A DNA stretch of 13,103 nucleotides. Source: Hyphomicrobium_A sp039933175 (GTDB taxonomy: Bacteria > Pseudomonadota > Alphaproteobacteria > Rhizobiales > Hyphomicrobiaceae). Below, piece by piece: positions 1-6,280 of this stretch. The notes below the pieces were generated by a model. It did not search any database, was not told the origin of the DNA, and saw only the letters and a list, made by a program, of their open reading frames with translations. Location of the stretch: contig JBDTOR010000063.1 in the NCBI GenBank assembly GCA_039933175.1, positions 1 through 13,103 on the forward strand, in the 5' to 3' direction. The position numbers were made by a program, and so were the translations under genes. Within the stretch, counting starts at the first letter, position 1. Each line of letters starts with the position of its first letter.

Positions 1-1084
1 CGCGCATGCGGTCGTTCTCGCTCAACGCAAAACCGCGCGCCGTGGCCAGTCCAGTTTCGCCGACGCGGCGCGCGTATTCCGCCGTCGAGGCGTGGTTCTG
101 CACGTAGCCCTGCGGCAAGCGCCCGATCGCCGAAGCGCCGAGACCGATCAGCGCTTCGGCCGCGTCGGTGGTGTAACCTTGGAAATTGCGCGCCACAACG
201 CCGCAACCCAGCGGGTCGCCTGGCTGCGCGTAGTGGTCAAGGCCGATGCGGACATACCCTGCAGCCGTGAAGATGCGGGAGAGGCGATTGGCCTGTCCGA
301 AGCGTTCCACGGTGCCGGGCAGCGTTTTTTGATCGATGAGCATCTGATGCTTCAGGCGCTCGGGCAGATGCGCATAGCCGAAGGCGGCGATGCGGTCGGG
401 CCGCAGCTCCAGAATCTGCACCGCCGTGCGTTCTATACTGTCTCGGGTCTGGTGCGGTAGCCCGTAGACGAGATCGATGTTTATTGCGCCGATGCCGTAG
501 CTGCGGAAGCCGACGACAGCACGCTGTGTCTCCTCGAACGTTTGGCGGCGGTTGATCGCCACCTGAACGTTGTCGTCGAAATCCTGCACGCCGACGGAGA
601 CGCGCGTCACGCCGGCGCGGGCGAACGCGGCGATGCGGTCTTCATCCAATCCGCGTGGATCGATCTCCACGGCGAACTCCGCGCCTTCCTCGACGCGGAA
701 TTCGCGCCGCTGCGCGTCGGCCAAGGCGGCAATGTCCGTTGCCGAGAGAATGTTGGGAGAGCCGCCGCCCCAATGGATATGCGTAACCTGATGATCGCTG
801 GGAATTCGCCGTCCTATCCCGCTGATCTCCGCATAGAGCGATGCGAGGTAGTCCGTTACGGGCTCGTAACGGCGAACCGCCTTGGTGCAGCAGCCGCAAT
901 ACCAGCACAATGACTCGCAGAACGGGATGTGCACGTAGAGCGACAGTCGGGCCGCAGCCGGCAGATCGGCGAGCCAGGTGGCGTAGGTATCGGGTCCGAC
1001 AGCGGCGGAAAAGTGTGGGGCGGTGGGATAGCTGGTGTAGCGCGGAACGGGCGCCGAATAGCGCTTCACGAGTTCGGGGCTCAT
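1..1084 (-). CDS. hemN: Oxygen-independent coproporphyrinogen III oxidase HemN, 3' end cut by window
   Basis: Radical-SAM enzyme that converts coproporphyrinogen III to protoporphyrinogen IX without O2, so haem (needed for cbb3 oxidase) can be made at low oxygen; cytosolic. Seen: the frame is open from ATG 1084 to the window edge (361 codons), and the family is normally about 450 residues, so roughly the last 90 are missing. The N-terminus has RYTSYPTA (about 15-22), then HIPFCESLCWYCGC with the CxxxCxxC cluster ligands C56, C60 and C63, and GGGSP at about 106-110 (SAM contact). The cysteine spacing and the RYTSYPTA start fit true HemN rather than the HemW group. It lies 32 bases behind the membrane-protein gene on the same strand, so it is probably the last visible gene of a three-gene unit read from the promoter near 2500-2580. 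The RBS before 1084 is weak (AGG about 9 bases upstream), which suggests translation coupled to the upstream gene. Identity is secure. Confidence 0.95.
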   Translation of the reverse strand, partial: MSPELVKRYSAPVPRYTSYPTAPHFSAAVGPDTYATWLADLPAAARLSLYVHIPFCESLCWYCGCCTKAVRRYEPVTDYLASLYAEISGIGRRIPSDHQVTHIHWGGGSPNILSATDIAALADAQRREFRVEEGAEFAVEIDPRGLDEDRIAAFARAGVTRVSVGVQDFDDNVQVAINRRQTFEETQRAVVGFRSYGIGAINIDLVYGLPHQTRDSIERTAVQILELRPDRIAAFGYAHLPERLKHQMLIDQKTLPGTVERFGQANRLSRIFTAAGYVRIGLDHYAQPGDPLGCGVVARNFQGYTTDAAEALIGLGASAIGRLPQGYVQNHASTAEYARRVGETGLATARGFALSENDRMR

Positions 1085-1116
1085 CGCTGTTGCCTGCTTG
1101 CGTTCGGCGCGGTTGC

Positions 1117-1908
1117 TTATTGCGCCCCGGAGGCTAGCGGCAGCTCTGGCATCGTTGTTTGATGGCGATCAACCGCTTGCGGTGCCGGAATGACGCGCGT
1201 AGCTGCCGCCGGCGGGCTGCCCGTTAGGCACAGCAGCGCGGCAGTAGGATGCGCGAGAAACACGGTCGCGATGCCGAACACGGCGATCGCCAAGCCGGCT
1301 GCGAAACGCCCCGGTCCGCGGATGACGGAGAGACGCCGAAAGCCAAAGCTGGCTGCGATCAGTCCCGGCAGCGTGCCGATGCCGAACGCCACCATGGTGG
1401 TCGCACCCATGCCGCCCGAGCCCGTCAGCATGGCTGTGAAGAGGGCGGCATACACCATGGCGCAAGGCATCATGCCCCACGCCATGCCGGCAGCTATGGG
1501 AGCGAACTCGGATCTGGGCAAGGTTGCGCCGGCGCGGCCAATGCTTGTCGACAGGCTGGCAAAACCGCGATCGAGAATTGTGATGGAGGGCACCATGCCG
1601 GCGGTGGAAAGCCCGACCCAAATGATCGAAGCGGCCCCCGCCCATTGCAGCAGCCGGAATGCCGCTTCACGGTCCAGCAACGCAATTGCCGGCGCGCCTG
1701 CCCACCCGACGACGGCACCGGCGGTGGCGTAAGCGATGATGCGACCGAGATGCGTCAAGGCGAATGCGGCCTGAGCACTGCGAACTCCGCTGCGCTCCTG
1801 CGCCAGCATCAGGCTGCAGGAGATGGCGCCGCACATGCCGGCGCAGTGCAGCGTGCTGGCGAGGCCAAGCGCGATGCCGTTCAACGCGATGAGCATGAAG
1901 CCGGTCAT
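1117..1908 (-). CDS. DsbD_2 / 'sulfite exporter TauE/SafE'-type membrane protein, cbb3-associated
   Basis: A 263-residue polytopic inner-membrane protein with about six hydrophobic segments. Seen: HCAGMCG near the N-terminus (H21, C22, M25, C26; C31 follows) in the first membrane helix, WGMMPCAMVYAAL in mid-protein, and FGIGTLPGL towards the end. These three blocks mark the DsbD_2-like family that databases often label 'sulfite exporter TauE/SafE'. Known: members often sit beside cbb3 genes (ccoS, fnr, hemN) in proteobacteria. Inference: the Cys/Met/His pattern and the context suggest copper or thiol handling during oxidase maturation; sulfite export is not supported here. The ATG at 1908 has AGGA about 9 bases upstream, and the gene starts 23 bases after the hemerythrin-like stop. 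The C-terminal tail (about 225-263) is polar and rich in Pro and Ala. Family call good; substrate unknown. Confidence 0.8.
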   Translation of the reverse strand: MTGFMLIALNGIALGLASTLHCAGMCGAISCSLMLAQERSGVRSAQAAFALTHLGRIIAYATAGAVVGWAGAPAIALLDREAAFRLLQWAGAASIIWVGLSTAGMVPSITILDRGFASLSTSIGRAGATLPRSEFAPIAAGMAWGMMPCAMVYAALFTAMLTGSGGMGATTMVAFGIGTLPGLIAASFGFRRLSVIRGPGRFAAGLAIAVFGIATVFLAHPTAALLCLTGSPPAAATRVIPAPQAVDRHQTTMPELPLASGAQ

Positions 1909-1931
1909 GGCAATGCTGTCCTAGTTCGTCA

Positions 1932-2486
1932 TCAATGCACGCCCTCGCCGCCGAGCCGGAACGATCGCCGCTGCGTCGCCTTCAGCACGTTCAGCGGAAA
2001 GCGTGGCGTTGGGCGGCTATCTTCCCAGTTGCAGCACAGCGACAGCTCCGCGGCGGAGAAAGCCGGCGGCAGCCAGCCGCTGAGCTCGGCGTCGACATGC
2101 AGGTGATCCCGGCGCAACTCGAATGTTGCACGCAGCGTCTGTTCGAGCGCCGCCAGCTCGTTGGTCGCCCCATTCAGAACGCCATTAAGGTGTCTGCCGA
2201 TCTCGGCGTGGCGAGAGGAAAGCCCGGCGTGGTCGGCGCGTAGTCGCTCGACGATATGCGCGGTGCGGCGTGCGTGGCGGCCGAGCACGATGGGAAAGAC
2301 GACCTCGTCTTGAAAGGAGACATGCTCGTCCCAACCGGCCTCGAGCGTGCGCAGTACGATGCGAGCGATCCGCAACTCGGTTGCCTGCGGCAAACTGTCG
2401 GCGATTGCCACCAATGCCTGACCGATCTCCACCTGCAGCGCGGCGTCGGCAGCGATTTGTGCGCGAATGTCGAGCTTCGATCCCAT
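1932..2486 (-). CDS. Hemerythrin-like HHE protein
   Basis: A soluble, helical protein of 184 residues from the preferred start. Known: hemerythrin-like proteins bind a diiron centre and deal with O2, NO or iron-sulfur cluster repair. Seen: EHVSFQDEVVFP (H55, D60, E61), ADHAGLSSRH (H86, H93) and RRDHLHVDAE (H128, H130, E134), the expected order of helix motifs. Oddities: there is no histidine in the first helix, and the glutamate usual four residues after the second-motif histidine is Gln59, so the iron site may be incomplete or altered. Start choice: ATG 2486 has GGAG six bases upstream, whereas the in-frame ATG at 2498 has no clear RBS and lies about where the FNR-type promoter would start transcription. 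It is the first gene of the minus-strand train with the DsbD_2-like gene and hemN. Role inferred: oxygen or NO handling under microaerobic conditions. Confidence 0.75.
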   Translation of the reverse strand: MGSKLDIRAQIAADAALQVEIGQALVAIADSLPQATELRIARIVLRTLEAGWDEHVSFQDEVVFPIVLGRHARRTAHIVERLRADHAGLSSRHAEIGRHLNGVLNGATNELAALEQTLRATFELRRDHLHVDAELSGWLPPAFSAAELSLCCNWEDSRPTPRFPLNVLKATQRRSFRLGGEGVH

Positions 2487-2504
2487 TTCCGGCTCCATGC
2501 CGGC

Positions 2505-2510
2505 AAGCTA
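2505..2510 (-). promoter_or_regulatory. Candidate -10 for the hemerythrin-like operon
   Basis: Read on the minus strand this is TAGCTT, with its centre 31 bases from the centre of the FNR-like box at 2532-2545. That is the geometry of a class II FNR promoter (box near -41.5) and predicts a transcript start near 2498. The match to TATAAT is only moderate, so the call depends on the spacing. Confidence 0.4.
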
Positions 2511-2531
2511 GCGCGCCGGGTGTGGCCCACT

Positions 2532-2545
2532 TTGATCGAAATCAT
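2532..2545. promoter_or_regulatory. FNR/FixK-like box upstream of hemerythrin-DsbD_2-hemN
   Basis: TTGATCGAAATCAT matches TTGAT-N4-ATCAA in nine of ten defined positions. It lies between the divergent hemerythrin-like and crp/fnr genes. Spacing fits activation of the minus-strand gene better than of the regulator gene, but autoregulation of the latter is possible. The likely binder is a Crp/Fnr protein with an E-x2-S-R recognition helix, such as the one encoded at 2661-3344. Confidence 0.75.
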
Positions 2546-2561
2546 TGGGGGCGCCCGGGCC

Positions 2562-2579
2562 CTGTTACATTCTCTTACA
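2562..2579 (-). promoter_or_regulatory. Tandem TGTAASAG direct repeat (putative response-regulator box)
   Basis: On the minus strand it reads TGTAAGAG-AA-TGTAACAG: two near-identical 8-mers with a 10-base period. Only one other copy was found in the window, upstream of the response regulator at 12932. A 10-11-base direct repeat is typical of OmpR/PhoB-family sites, and it partly resembles the enterobacterial RstA box. It lies between the hemerythrin-like and crp/fnr genes, so it could act on either. Confidence 0.55.
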
Positions 2580-2660
2580 AATCGTCACGCAGGCGGCATA
2601 CGCCCGCGGCGCGCGCCCTGTTTACTCCCGTTCTAAGAACACACAGCACGGGAGAAGCAA

Positions 2661-3344
2661 ATGCTGGCGGCGCATCCGGACTACGCCTCGAAATTGGCCC
2701 GCCCGCTGCCGCCCACCGCGGCAGTGACACTCGACGATCGGCTCAGCCATGCTGCGGTCCGCAGAATCGCGGCTAAGGAGCATGTTTTCTGTGAGGGTGA
2801 TGCACGTGACTATGTCTTCCGCGTCGAGGAGGGCGTCATCGCCGTCTACAAGACGCTCCCCGATGGTCGCCGCCAGATCATCGACTTTGCCTATCCCGGC
2901 GATCTGATCGGGCTTGGCGTGCTCGACGAGCACGTGCTCAGCGCCCAGGCCACTACGGCAGCGAAAGTGCGCTGTCTGTCATCCACGACGCTGGAGCGCA
3001 TGGCCGAGGGTGACGCGACGTTGGCGCTGAAGCTGTACAAGTCCGTGTGCCAGGAGCTGGCGGCAACACGCAGCCTCCTGGTGACGGTTGGCCAGCGCAG
3101 CGCCATCGAGCGCGTCGCAGCCTTCCTGGTCGCGCTGCATCGGCGCACCGCCACCGACGGTTCACTGACGGTGACGCTTGCCATGCGGCGCAGCGACATC
3201 GCCGACCTGCTGGGCCTCACCATCGAGACGGTCAGCCGCACGCTCACGAAATTGCGCAACATGGGAGTTATCGAAATTGAGCAGGGCGGCACGCGCGTCG
3301 TCCTTTGCGACCTTGCGCGCCTCACTAATCTCTCCAACGAATAG
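2661..3344 (+). CDS. Crp/Fnr-family regulator, FixK-like
   Basis: A 227-residue cytosolic transcription factor. Seen: a cyclic-nucleotide-binding-like beta-roll (about residues 30-115, with FCEGD, DYVFRVEEGVIAVYK and YPGDLIGL), a dimerisation helix (about 115-150), and a helix-turn-helix (about 172-215) whose recognition helix has E189-x2-S192-R193. Known: the E-x2-S-R signature reads TTGAT half-sites, exactly those found at three places in this window. It lacks the N-terminal cysteine cluster of oxygen-sensing FNR/FnrN; its cysteines are C44, C105, C130 and C216. It is therefore more like FixK, which depends on another sensor for its expression or activity. The ATG at 2661 has GGGAGA five bases upstream. 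Inferred role: direct activator of ccoN, of the hemerythrin-like operon and possibly of pqqC. It could instead be a DNR-type NO regulator; the sequence does not decide. Confidence 0.88.
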   Translation: MLAAHPDYASKLARPLPPTAAVTLDDRLSHAAVRRIAAKEHVFCEGDARDYVFRVEEGVIAVYKTLPDGRRQIIDFAYPGDLIGLGVLDEHVLSAQATTAAKVRCLSSTTLERMAEGDATLALKLYKSVCQELAATRSLLVTVGQRSAIERVAAFLVALHRRTATDGSLTVTLAMRRSDIADLLGLTIETVSRTLTKLRNMGVIEIEQGGTRVVLCDLARLTNLSNE

Positions 3345-3367
3345 TTCCGGTCGCCTTCCGGCCGGTA

Positions 3368-3425
3368 GCACCGCCCCAACTCATCCCCGCTTTCGCCAAA
3401 TTGTGGGACGAGTTGGGTGCGGTGC
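3368..3425. terminator. Long stem-loop between convergent crp/fnr-like and pqqC
   Basis: Arms 3368-3387 and 3405-3425 form about 19 base pairs with one bulge (3418) and one mismatch (3383/3409), around a 17-base loop. It lies between two convergent stop codons, where a bidirectional terminator is expected. There is no strong T-run on either side, so intrinsic termination is uncertain; it may act as a processing or stabilising hairpin. Confidence 0.55.
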
Positions 3426-3449
3426 ACATTGAGCGGCTCGCCCCACCCG

Positions 3450-4208
3450 TCATTGCGGACGGAACGCGCCCGGCGGCACGTCGCACGGAGCGACATAGGC
3501 GTGATGCAGCGCATCGAGCTGCGCCCACAGCGTATTGCACTTGAAGCGCACGGCGCCGATGCAAGCTGTCTGCTCGCGGCGCGTCACCGCGTTCTTCTTG
3601 ACGTAATCGAGTGCGAAATCGGCGTCGCGCGGCGCCTGGGTCAGACGGCGCTTGAAGTACGCCATGACCTCGTCGTTCACGAACGGGTAGTTCTCCAGCA
3701 TTCCCGCGATGCGCTCGCGATGGATGGAAGGCGCGAACAACTCCGTGAGCGATGAGGCGACTGCAACCACCAGCGGCTGCTCTATGACAAAACGCACGTA
3801 CGCCTCGACGGCGAAACGCGTGGCGGGGAGGGCGCCCTCCATGCTGATCACGTAGTCGCGGTCGAGCCCGAGCGCGTCCGTGAGAATAAGCCAGCGCTCG
3901 ATGCCGCCGTGTTCGGCGCCGAGGCCGTCGTGGTCGTGGATGCGATGCAGCCACTCGCGACGGAACTCACGGTCGTGCGCCCGGCTGATCAGGGCGGCGT
4001 CCTTGCGCGGCACGCCGGCCTGGTAACAGTAGCGGTTCAGCGCCCAGGCCTGCACTTGCCCTTTGGTGAGCTTGCCGCCGTGCAGCAGCTTATGGAACGC
4101 ATGTTTGTCGTGATAGCGCTCGGCACCGACCGCGCGGATTGCCGCCTCGAACTCAGCCTCCGTCATCGGCTCCGCCGTCGGCGAAATGCCGCGCACCATC
4201 TCGTTCAT
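3450..4208 (-). CDS. pqqC: Pyrroloquinoline-quinone synthase PqqC, standalone
   Basis: The cofactor-less oxidase that performs the last step of PQQ synthesis (ring closure and O2-dependent oxidation); cytosolic, all-helical TENA/PqqC fold. Seen, 252 residues: RYHDKHAFHKLLHGGKL (31-47), WALNRYCYQAGVPRKDAAL (55-73), HDHDG (91-95), SSLTELFAPSIHRER (152-166), RLTQAPRDADFALDYV (188-203) and FKCNTLWAQLDALHHAYV (222-239). All are blocks of genuine PqqC, including the conserved His and Arg positions, and resemble methylotroph PqqC. It ends without the PqqD domain fused in Methylobacterium PqqC/D, and no other pqq gene is in the window. GGAGG six bases before ATG 4208 supports the start. It is convergent with the crp/fnr-like gene and divergent from ccoN, with an FNR-like box 53 bases upstream. 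It is either the organism's only PqqC, away from the other pqq genes, or an extra copy induced at low oxygen. Confidence 0.92.
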   Translation of the reverse strand: MNEMVRGISPTAEPMTEAEFEAAIRAVGAERYHDKHAFHKLLHGGKLTKGQVQAWALNRYCYQAGVPRKDAALISRAHDREFRREWLHRIHDHDGLGAEHGGIERWLILTDALGLDRDYVISMEGALPATRFAVEAYVRFVIEQPLVVAVASSLTELFAPSIHRERIAGMLENYPFVNDEVMAYFKRRLTQAPRDADFALDYVKKNAVTRREQTACIGAVRFKCNTLWAQLDALHHAYVAPCDVPPGAFRPQ

Positions 4209-4261
4209 CGAACACCTCCCTGGTGAGAGGAGGAAGGTCGCGCGTGGGTCGGCGTCGGCGC

Positions 4262-4275
4262 TTGATCCCTGTCAA
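4262..4275. promoter_or_regulatory. FNR/FixK-like box upstream of pqqC
   Basis: TTGATCCCTGTCAA (TTGACAGGGATCAA towards pqqC) matches TTGAT-N4-ATCAA in nine of ten positions and is almost the same as the ccoN box. Its centre is about 60 bases from the pqqC start codon and over 330 from ccoN, so pqqC is the likely target. No good -10 is visible at the class II spacing, so function is less certain than for ccoN. Confidence 0.6.
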
Positions 4276-4336
4276 AGTCAGCGATCACGTCTCGGTGCGC
4301 TGCGCGTGAGCTTCGGAGCGGTACGCTCCCCCCAGG

Positions 4337-4465
4337 TGTCATCCTCGGGCTTGTCCCGAGGACCCACCGTGCCCTTGCTCCGACGACGGGTGGTGCGATG
4401 CAGTACCAAACTCTGCGTGGGAGTGTGCCGAACCTTGGGTCCTCGAAACAAGCCCGAGGATGACA
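4337..4465. repeat. REP-like inverted pair (BIME-like)
   Basis: Two 30-base arms, 4337-4366 and 4436-4465, are reverse complements with two mismatches and flank 69 bases. The left arm itself folds: TCCTCGGG pairs with CCCGAGGA around a 5-base loop. Known: GTCATCC-x-GGGCTTG-type palindromes are widespread intergenic REP-like repeats in Alphaproteobacteria. No flanking duplication or transposase is seen, so this is a repeat doublet rather than an insertion sequence. It separates the pqqC and ccoN promoters. Confidence 0.75.
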
Positions 4466-4527
4466 GTTGAGAAGCTCCATCAAAGCACAACCGTCACGTC
4501 CGCAGCCGCTGCCGTTTCGCCGCAGGC

Positions 4528-4541
4528 TTGATCCTCGTCAA
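4528..4541. promoter_or_regulatory. FNR/FixK-like box of the ccoN promoter
   Basis: TTGATCCTCGTCAA matches TTGAT-N4-ATCAA in nine of ten positions. It is centred 33 bases before the centre of the candidate -10, as expected for class II activation, and about 70 bases before the ccoN start. FNR or FixK control of ccoNOQP is well established in many proteobacteria. Confidence 0.82.
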
Positions 4542-4564
4542 TGGGGTGCGGCCGGGCTGACCCC

Positions 4565-4570
4565 TATCGT
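4565..4570 (+). promoter_or_regulatory. Candidate -10 of the ccoN promoter
   Basis: TATCGT is placed correctly behind the FNR-like box; transcription would start near 4576, leaving a leader of about 27 bases that contains the RBS AGGGA (4591-4595). No -35 match is needed for this promoter class. Confidence 0.5.
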
Positions 4571-4603
4571 CGAGGCTACAGGTGAGGACGAGGGACGCGA
4601 GCC

Positions 4604-6268
4604 ATGAAGGCAACGAGCGAAGAGGTCATTGCGCTTTCAAGTGCGACGGCAACGATCGTGGCGCTGGTCGGCGCCATCGTCGGGCTTGTGTTCGCGCTGT
4701 TCGGGCATGACGAGGTCATCCGCCTACACGGATTGTTCTTCCTCACCGCCTGCTCTGCCGCGGCGATTTATGTCACGACGCATCCGCGCAGTGGCGGCGC
4801 AGAGGAGCAGCACGCCTACTTCGACGGCCCGGCCCGCGTCGCCACGCTGGCTGCGGTGTTCTGGGGCGTCGTCGGATTTCTAGTCGGCACCATCATCGCT
4901 TGGCAGCTCGCCTTTCCCGCCCTCAACTTCGATCTGCCGTGGACCAATTTCGGACGCCTGCGGCCGCTGCATACGTCGGCGGTGATCTTCGCCTTCGGCG
5001 GCAACGTTCTGCTCGCGACCTCGCTTTACGTCGTGCAGCGCACCTGCCGCGCACGCCTCGCCGGTTTTTGGTCGGGATGGTTCGTCGTCTGGGGCTACCA
5101 GCTGTTCATCGTGCTGGCGGCTACCGGCTACGTCATGGGTGCCACCCAGGGCAAGGAGTACGCCGAGCCTGAATGGTACACGGATCTGTGGCTGACGATC
5201 GTCTGGGTGACGTACCTGCTCGTCTTCCTCGGCACGCTGACCAAGCGCAAAGAGCCGCACATCTACGTCGCCAACTGGTTCTACCTCGCCTTCATCGTGA
5301 CGATCGCGCTGCTGCACGTCGTCAATAATCTTGCGGTGCCCGTCTCCTTCCTCGGCTCGAAGAGCTACTCGCTATTCTCCGGCGTGCAGGATGCGATGAC
5401 GCAATGGTGGTACGGGCACAACGCCGTCGGCTTCTTCCTCACCGCCGGCTTCCTCGGCATCATGTACTATTTCATCCCCAAGCGGGTCGAGCGGCCGATC
5501 TACTCCTACCGCCTGTCGATCATCCACTTCTGGAGCCTGATCTTCCTCTACATCTGGGCAGGCCCGCACCACCTGCACTACACAGCGCTGCCCGACTGGG
5601 CGCAGACGCTCGGCATGACGTTCTCGATCATGCTGTGGATGCCGTCGTGGGGCGGCATGATCAACGGTCTGATGACGCTGTCGGGCGCCTGGGATCGGTT
5701 GCGCACCGATCCGGTCGTGCGGCTGCTCGTCGTCTCGGTCGCCTTCTACGGCATGTCGACCTTCGAGGGGCCGCTCATGTCCATCAAGGCGGTCAACTCT
5801 CTCTCGCACTACACCGACTGGACGATCGGCCACGTGCATTCAGGCGCGCTCGGCTGGGTCGGCATGGTCTCGTTCGGCGCCATCTACTGCATGGTGCCGT
5901 GGCTGTGGAAGCGCGAGGGCCTCTACTCTCTGCGCCTCGTCGAGTGGCACTTCTGGATCGCGATGATCGGCATCACGCTCTACATCTCGTCGATGTGGGT
6001 GTCGGGCGTGATGCAGGGCCTGATGTGGCGCGCCTACGATCACCTCGGCTTCCTCACCTACTCGTTCGTCGAGACGGTCGAGGCAATGCACTGGCCGTAC
6101 GTCATCCGCGCCACCGGCGGGACGCTGTTCCTCATCGGATCGCTGCTCATGGCCTTGAACGTCTGGCGGACCGTGCGGGGGGACAAGCCAGTGGACATCG
6201 CCTCCCAGCCGCGCGTCGCCGCGGCCCCCGAGCTGCGCGTCGGCGCCCTCGCCGCGCCGGCCGAATAA
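4604..6268 (+). CDS. ccoN: cbb3-type cytochrome c oxidase subunit I, CcoN/FixN
   Basis: Catalytic subunit of the high-affinity terminal oxidase: reduces O2 to water and pumps protons across the inner membrane. Seen, 554 residues with many membrane helices: RPLHTSAVIFAFGGN (H123, low-spin haem b), GHNAVGFFLTAGF (H272, CuB), the helix with Y316 and H322-H323 (the CuB histidines; Y316 is placed like the tyrosine cross-linked to the CuB ligand in C-family oxidases), and GHVHSGALGWVGM (H410 and H412, haem ligands). All metal ligands are present. About 60 extra N-terminal residues compared with the Pseudomonas form include further hydrophobic segments, as is normal for rhizobial FixN. AGGGA lies eight bases before ATG 4604. 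First gene of a run that continues without a convincing break to ccoS, behind a clear FNR-type promoter. Confidence 0.98.
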   Translation: MKATSEEVIALSSATATIVALVGAIVGLVFALFGHDEVIRLHGLFFLTACSAAAIYVTTHPRSGGAEEQHAYFDGPARVATLAAVFWGVVGFLVGTIIAWQLAFPALNFDLPWTNFGRLRPLHTSAVIFAFGGNVLLATSLYVVQRTCRARLAGFWSGWFVVWGYQLFIVLAATGYVMGATQGKEYAEPEWYTDLWLTIVWVTYLLVFLGTLTKRKEPHIYVANWFYLAFIVTIALLHVVNNLAVPVSFLGSKSYSLFSGVQDAMTQWWYGHNAVGFFLTAGFLGIMYYFIPKRVERPIYSYRLSIIHFWSLIFLYIWAGPHHLHYTALPDWAQTLGMTFSIMLWMPSWGGMINGLMTLSGAWDRLRTDPVVRLLVVSVAFYGMSTFEGPLMSIKAVNSLSHYTDWTIGHVHSGALGWVGMVSFGAIYCMVPWLWKREGLYSLRLVEWHFWIAMIGITLYISSMWVSGVMQGLMWRAYDHLGFLTYSFVETVEAMHWPYVIRATGGTLFLIGSLLMALNVWRTVRGDKPVDIASQPRVAAAPELRVGALAAPAE

Positions 6269-6280
6269 GGAACGCGACAG

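Larger units (their letters stand above)
4209..4603. other. Noncoding region between pqqC and ccoN
   Basis: This 395-base stretch holds the pqqC ribosome-binding site, two FNR-like boxes, a REP-like inverted pair and the ccoN promoter, each listed separately. The short open frames across it cover the REP-like repeats in both directions and have no credible start or conserved product. I see no RNA gene here. Confidence 0.8.

Noticed and set aside
1249..2106. Open frame of 285 codons on the plus strand opposite the DsbD_2-like and hemerythrin-like genes
   Set aside because: The product is rich in Gly, Arg and His without hydrophobic core patterns; the minus-strand proteins have clear family motifs.
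4337..4465. Miniature transposable element (MITE) with terminal inverted repeats
   Set aside because: No target-site duplication is visible at the ends, and the arms are the common REP-like palindrome, so a REP pair is the simpler reading.
4205..4483. Small proteins encoded over the REP-like region on both strands
   Set aside because: The frames are produced by the palindromic repeat itself and recur wherever such repeats occur; no start signal and no conserved domain.
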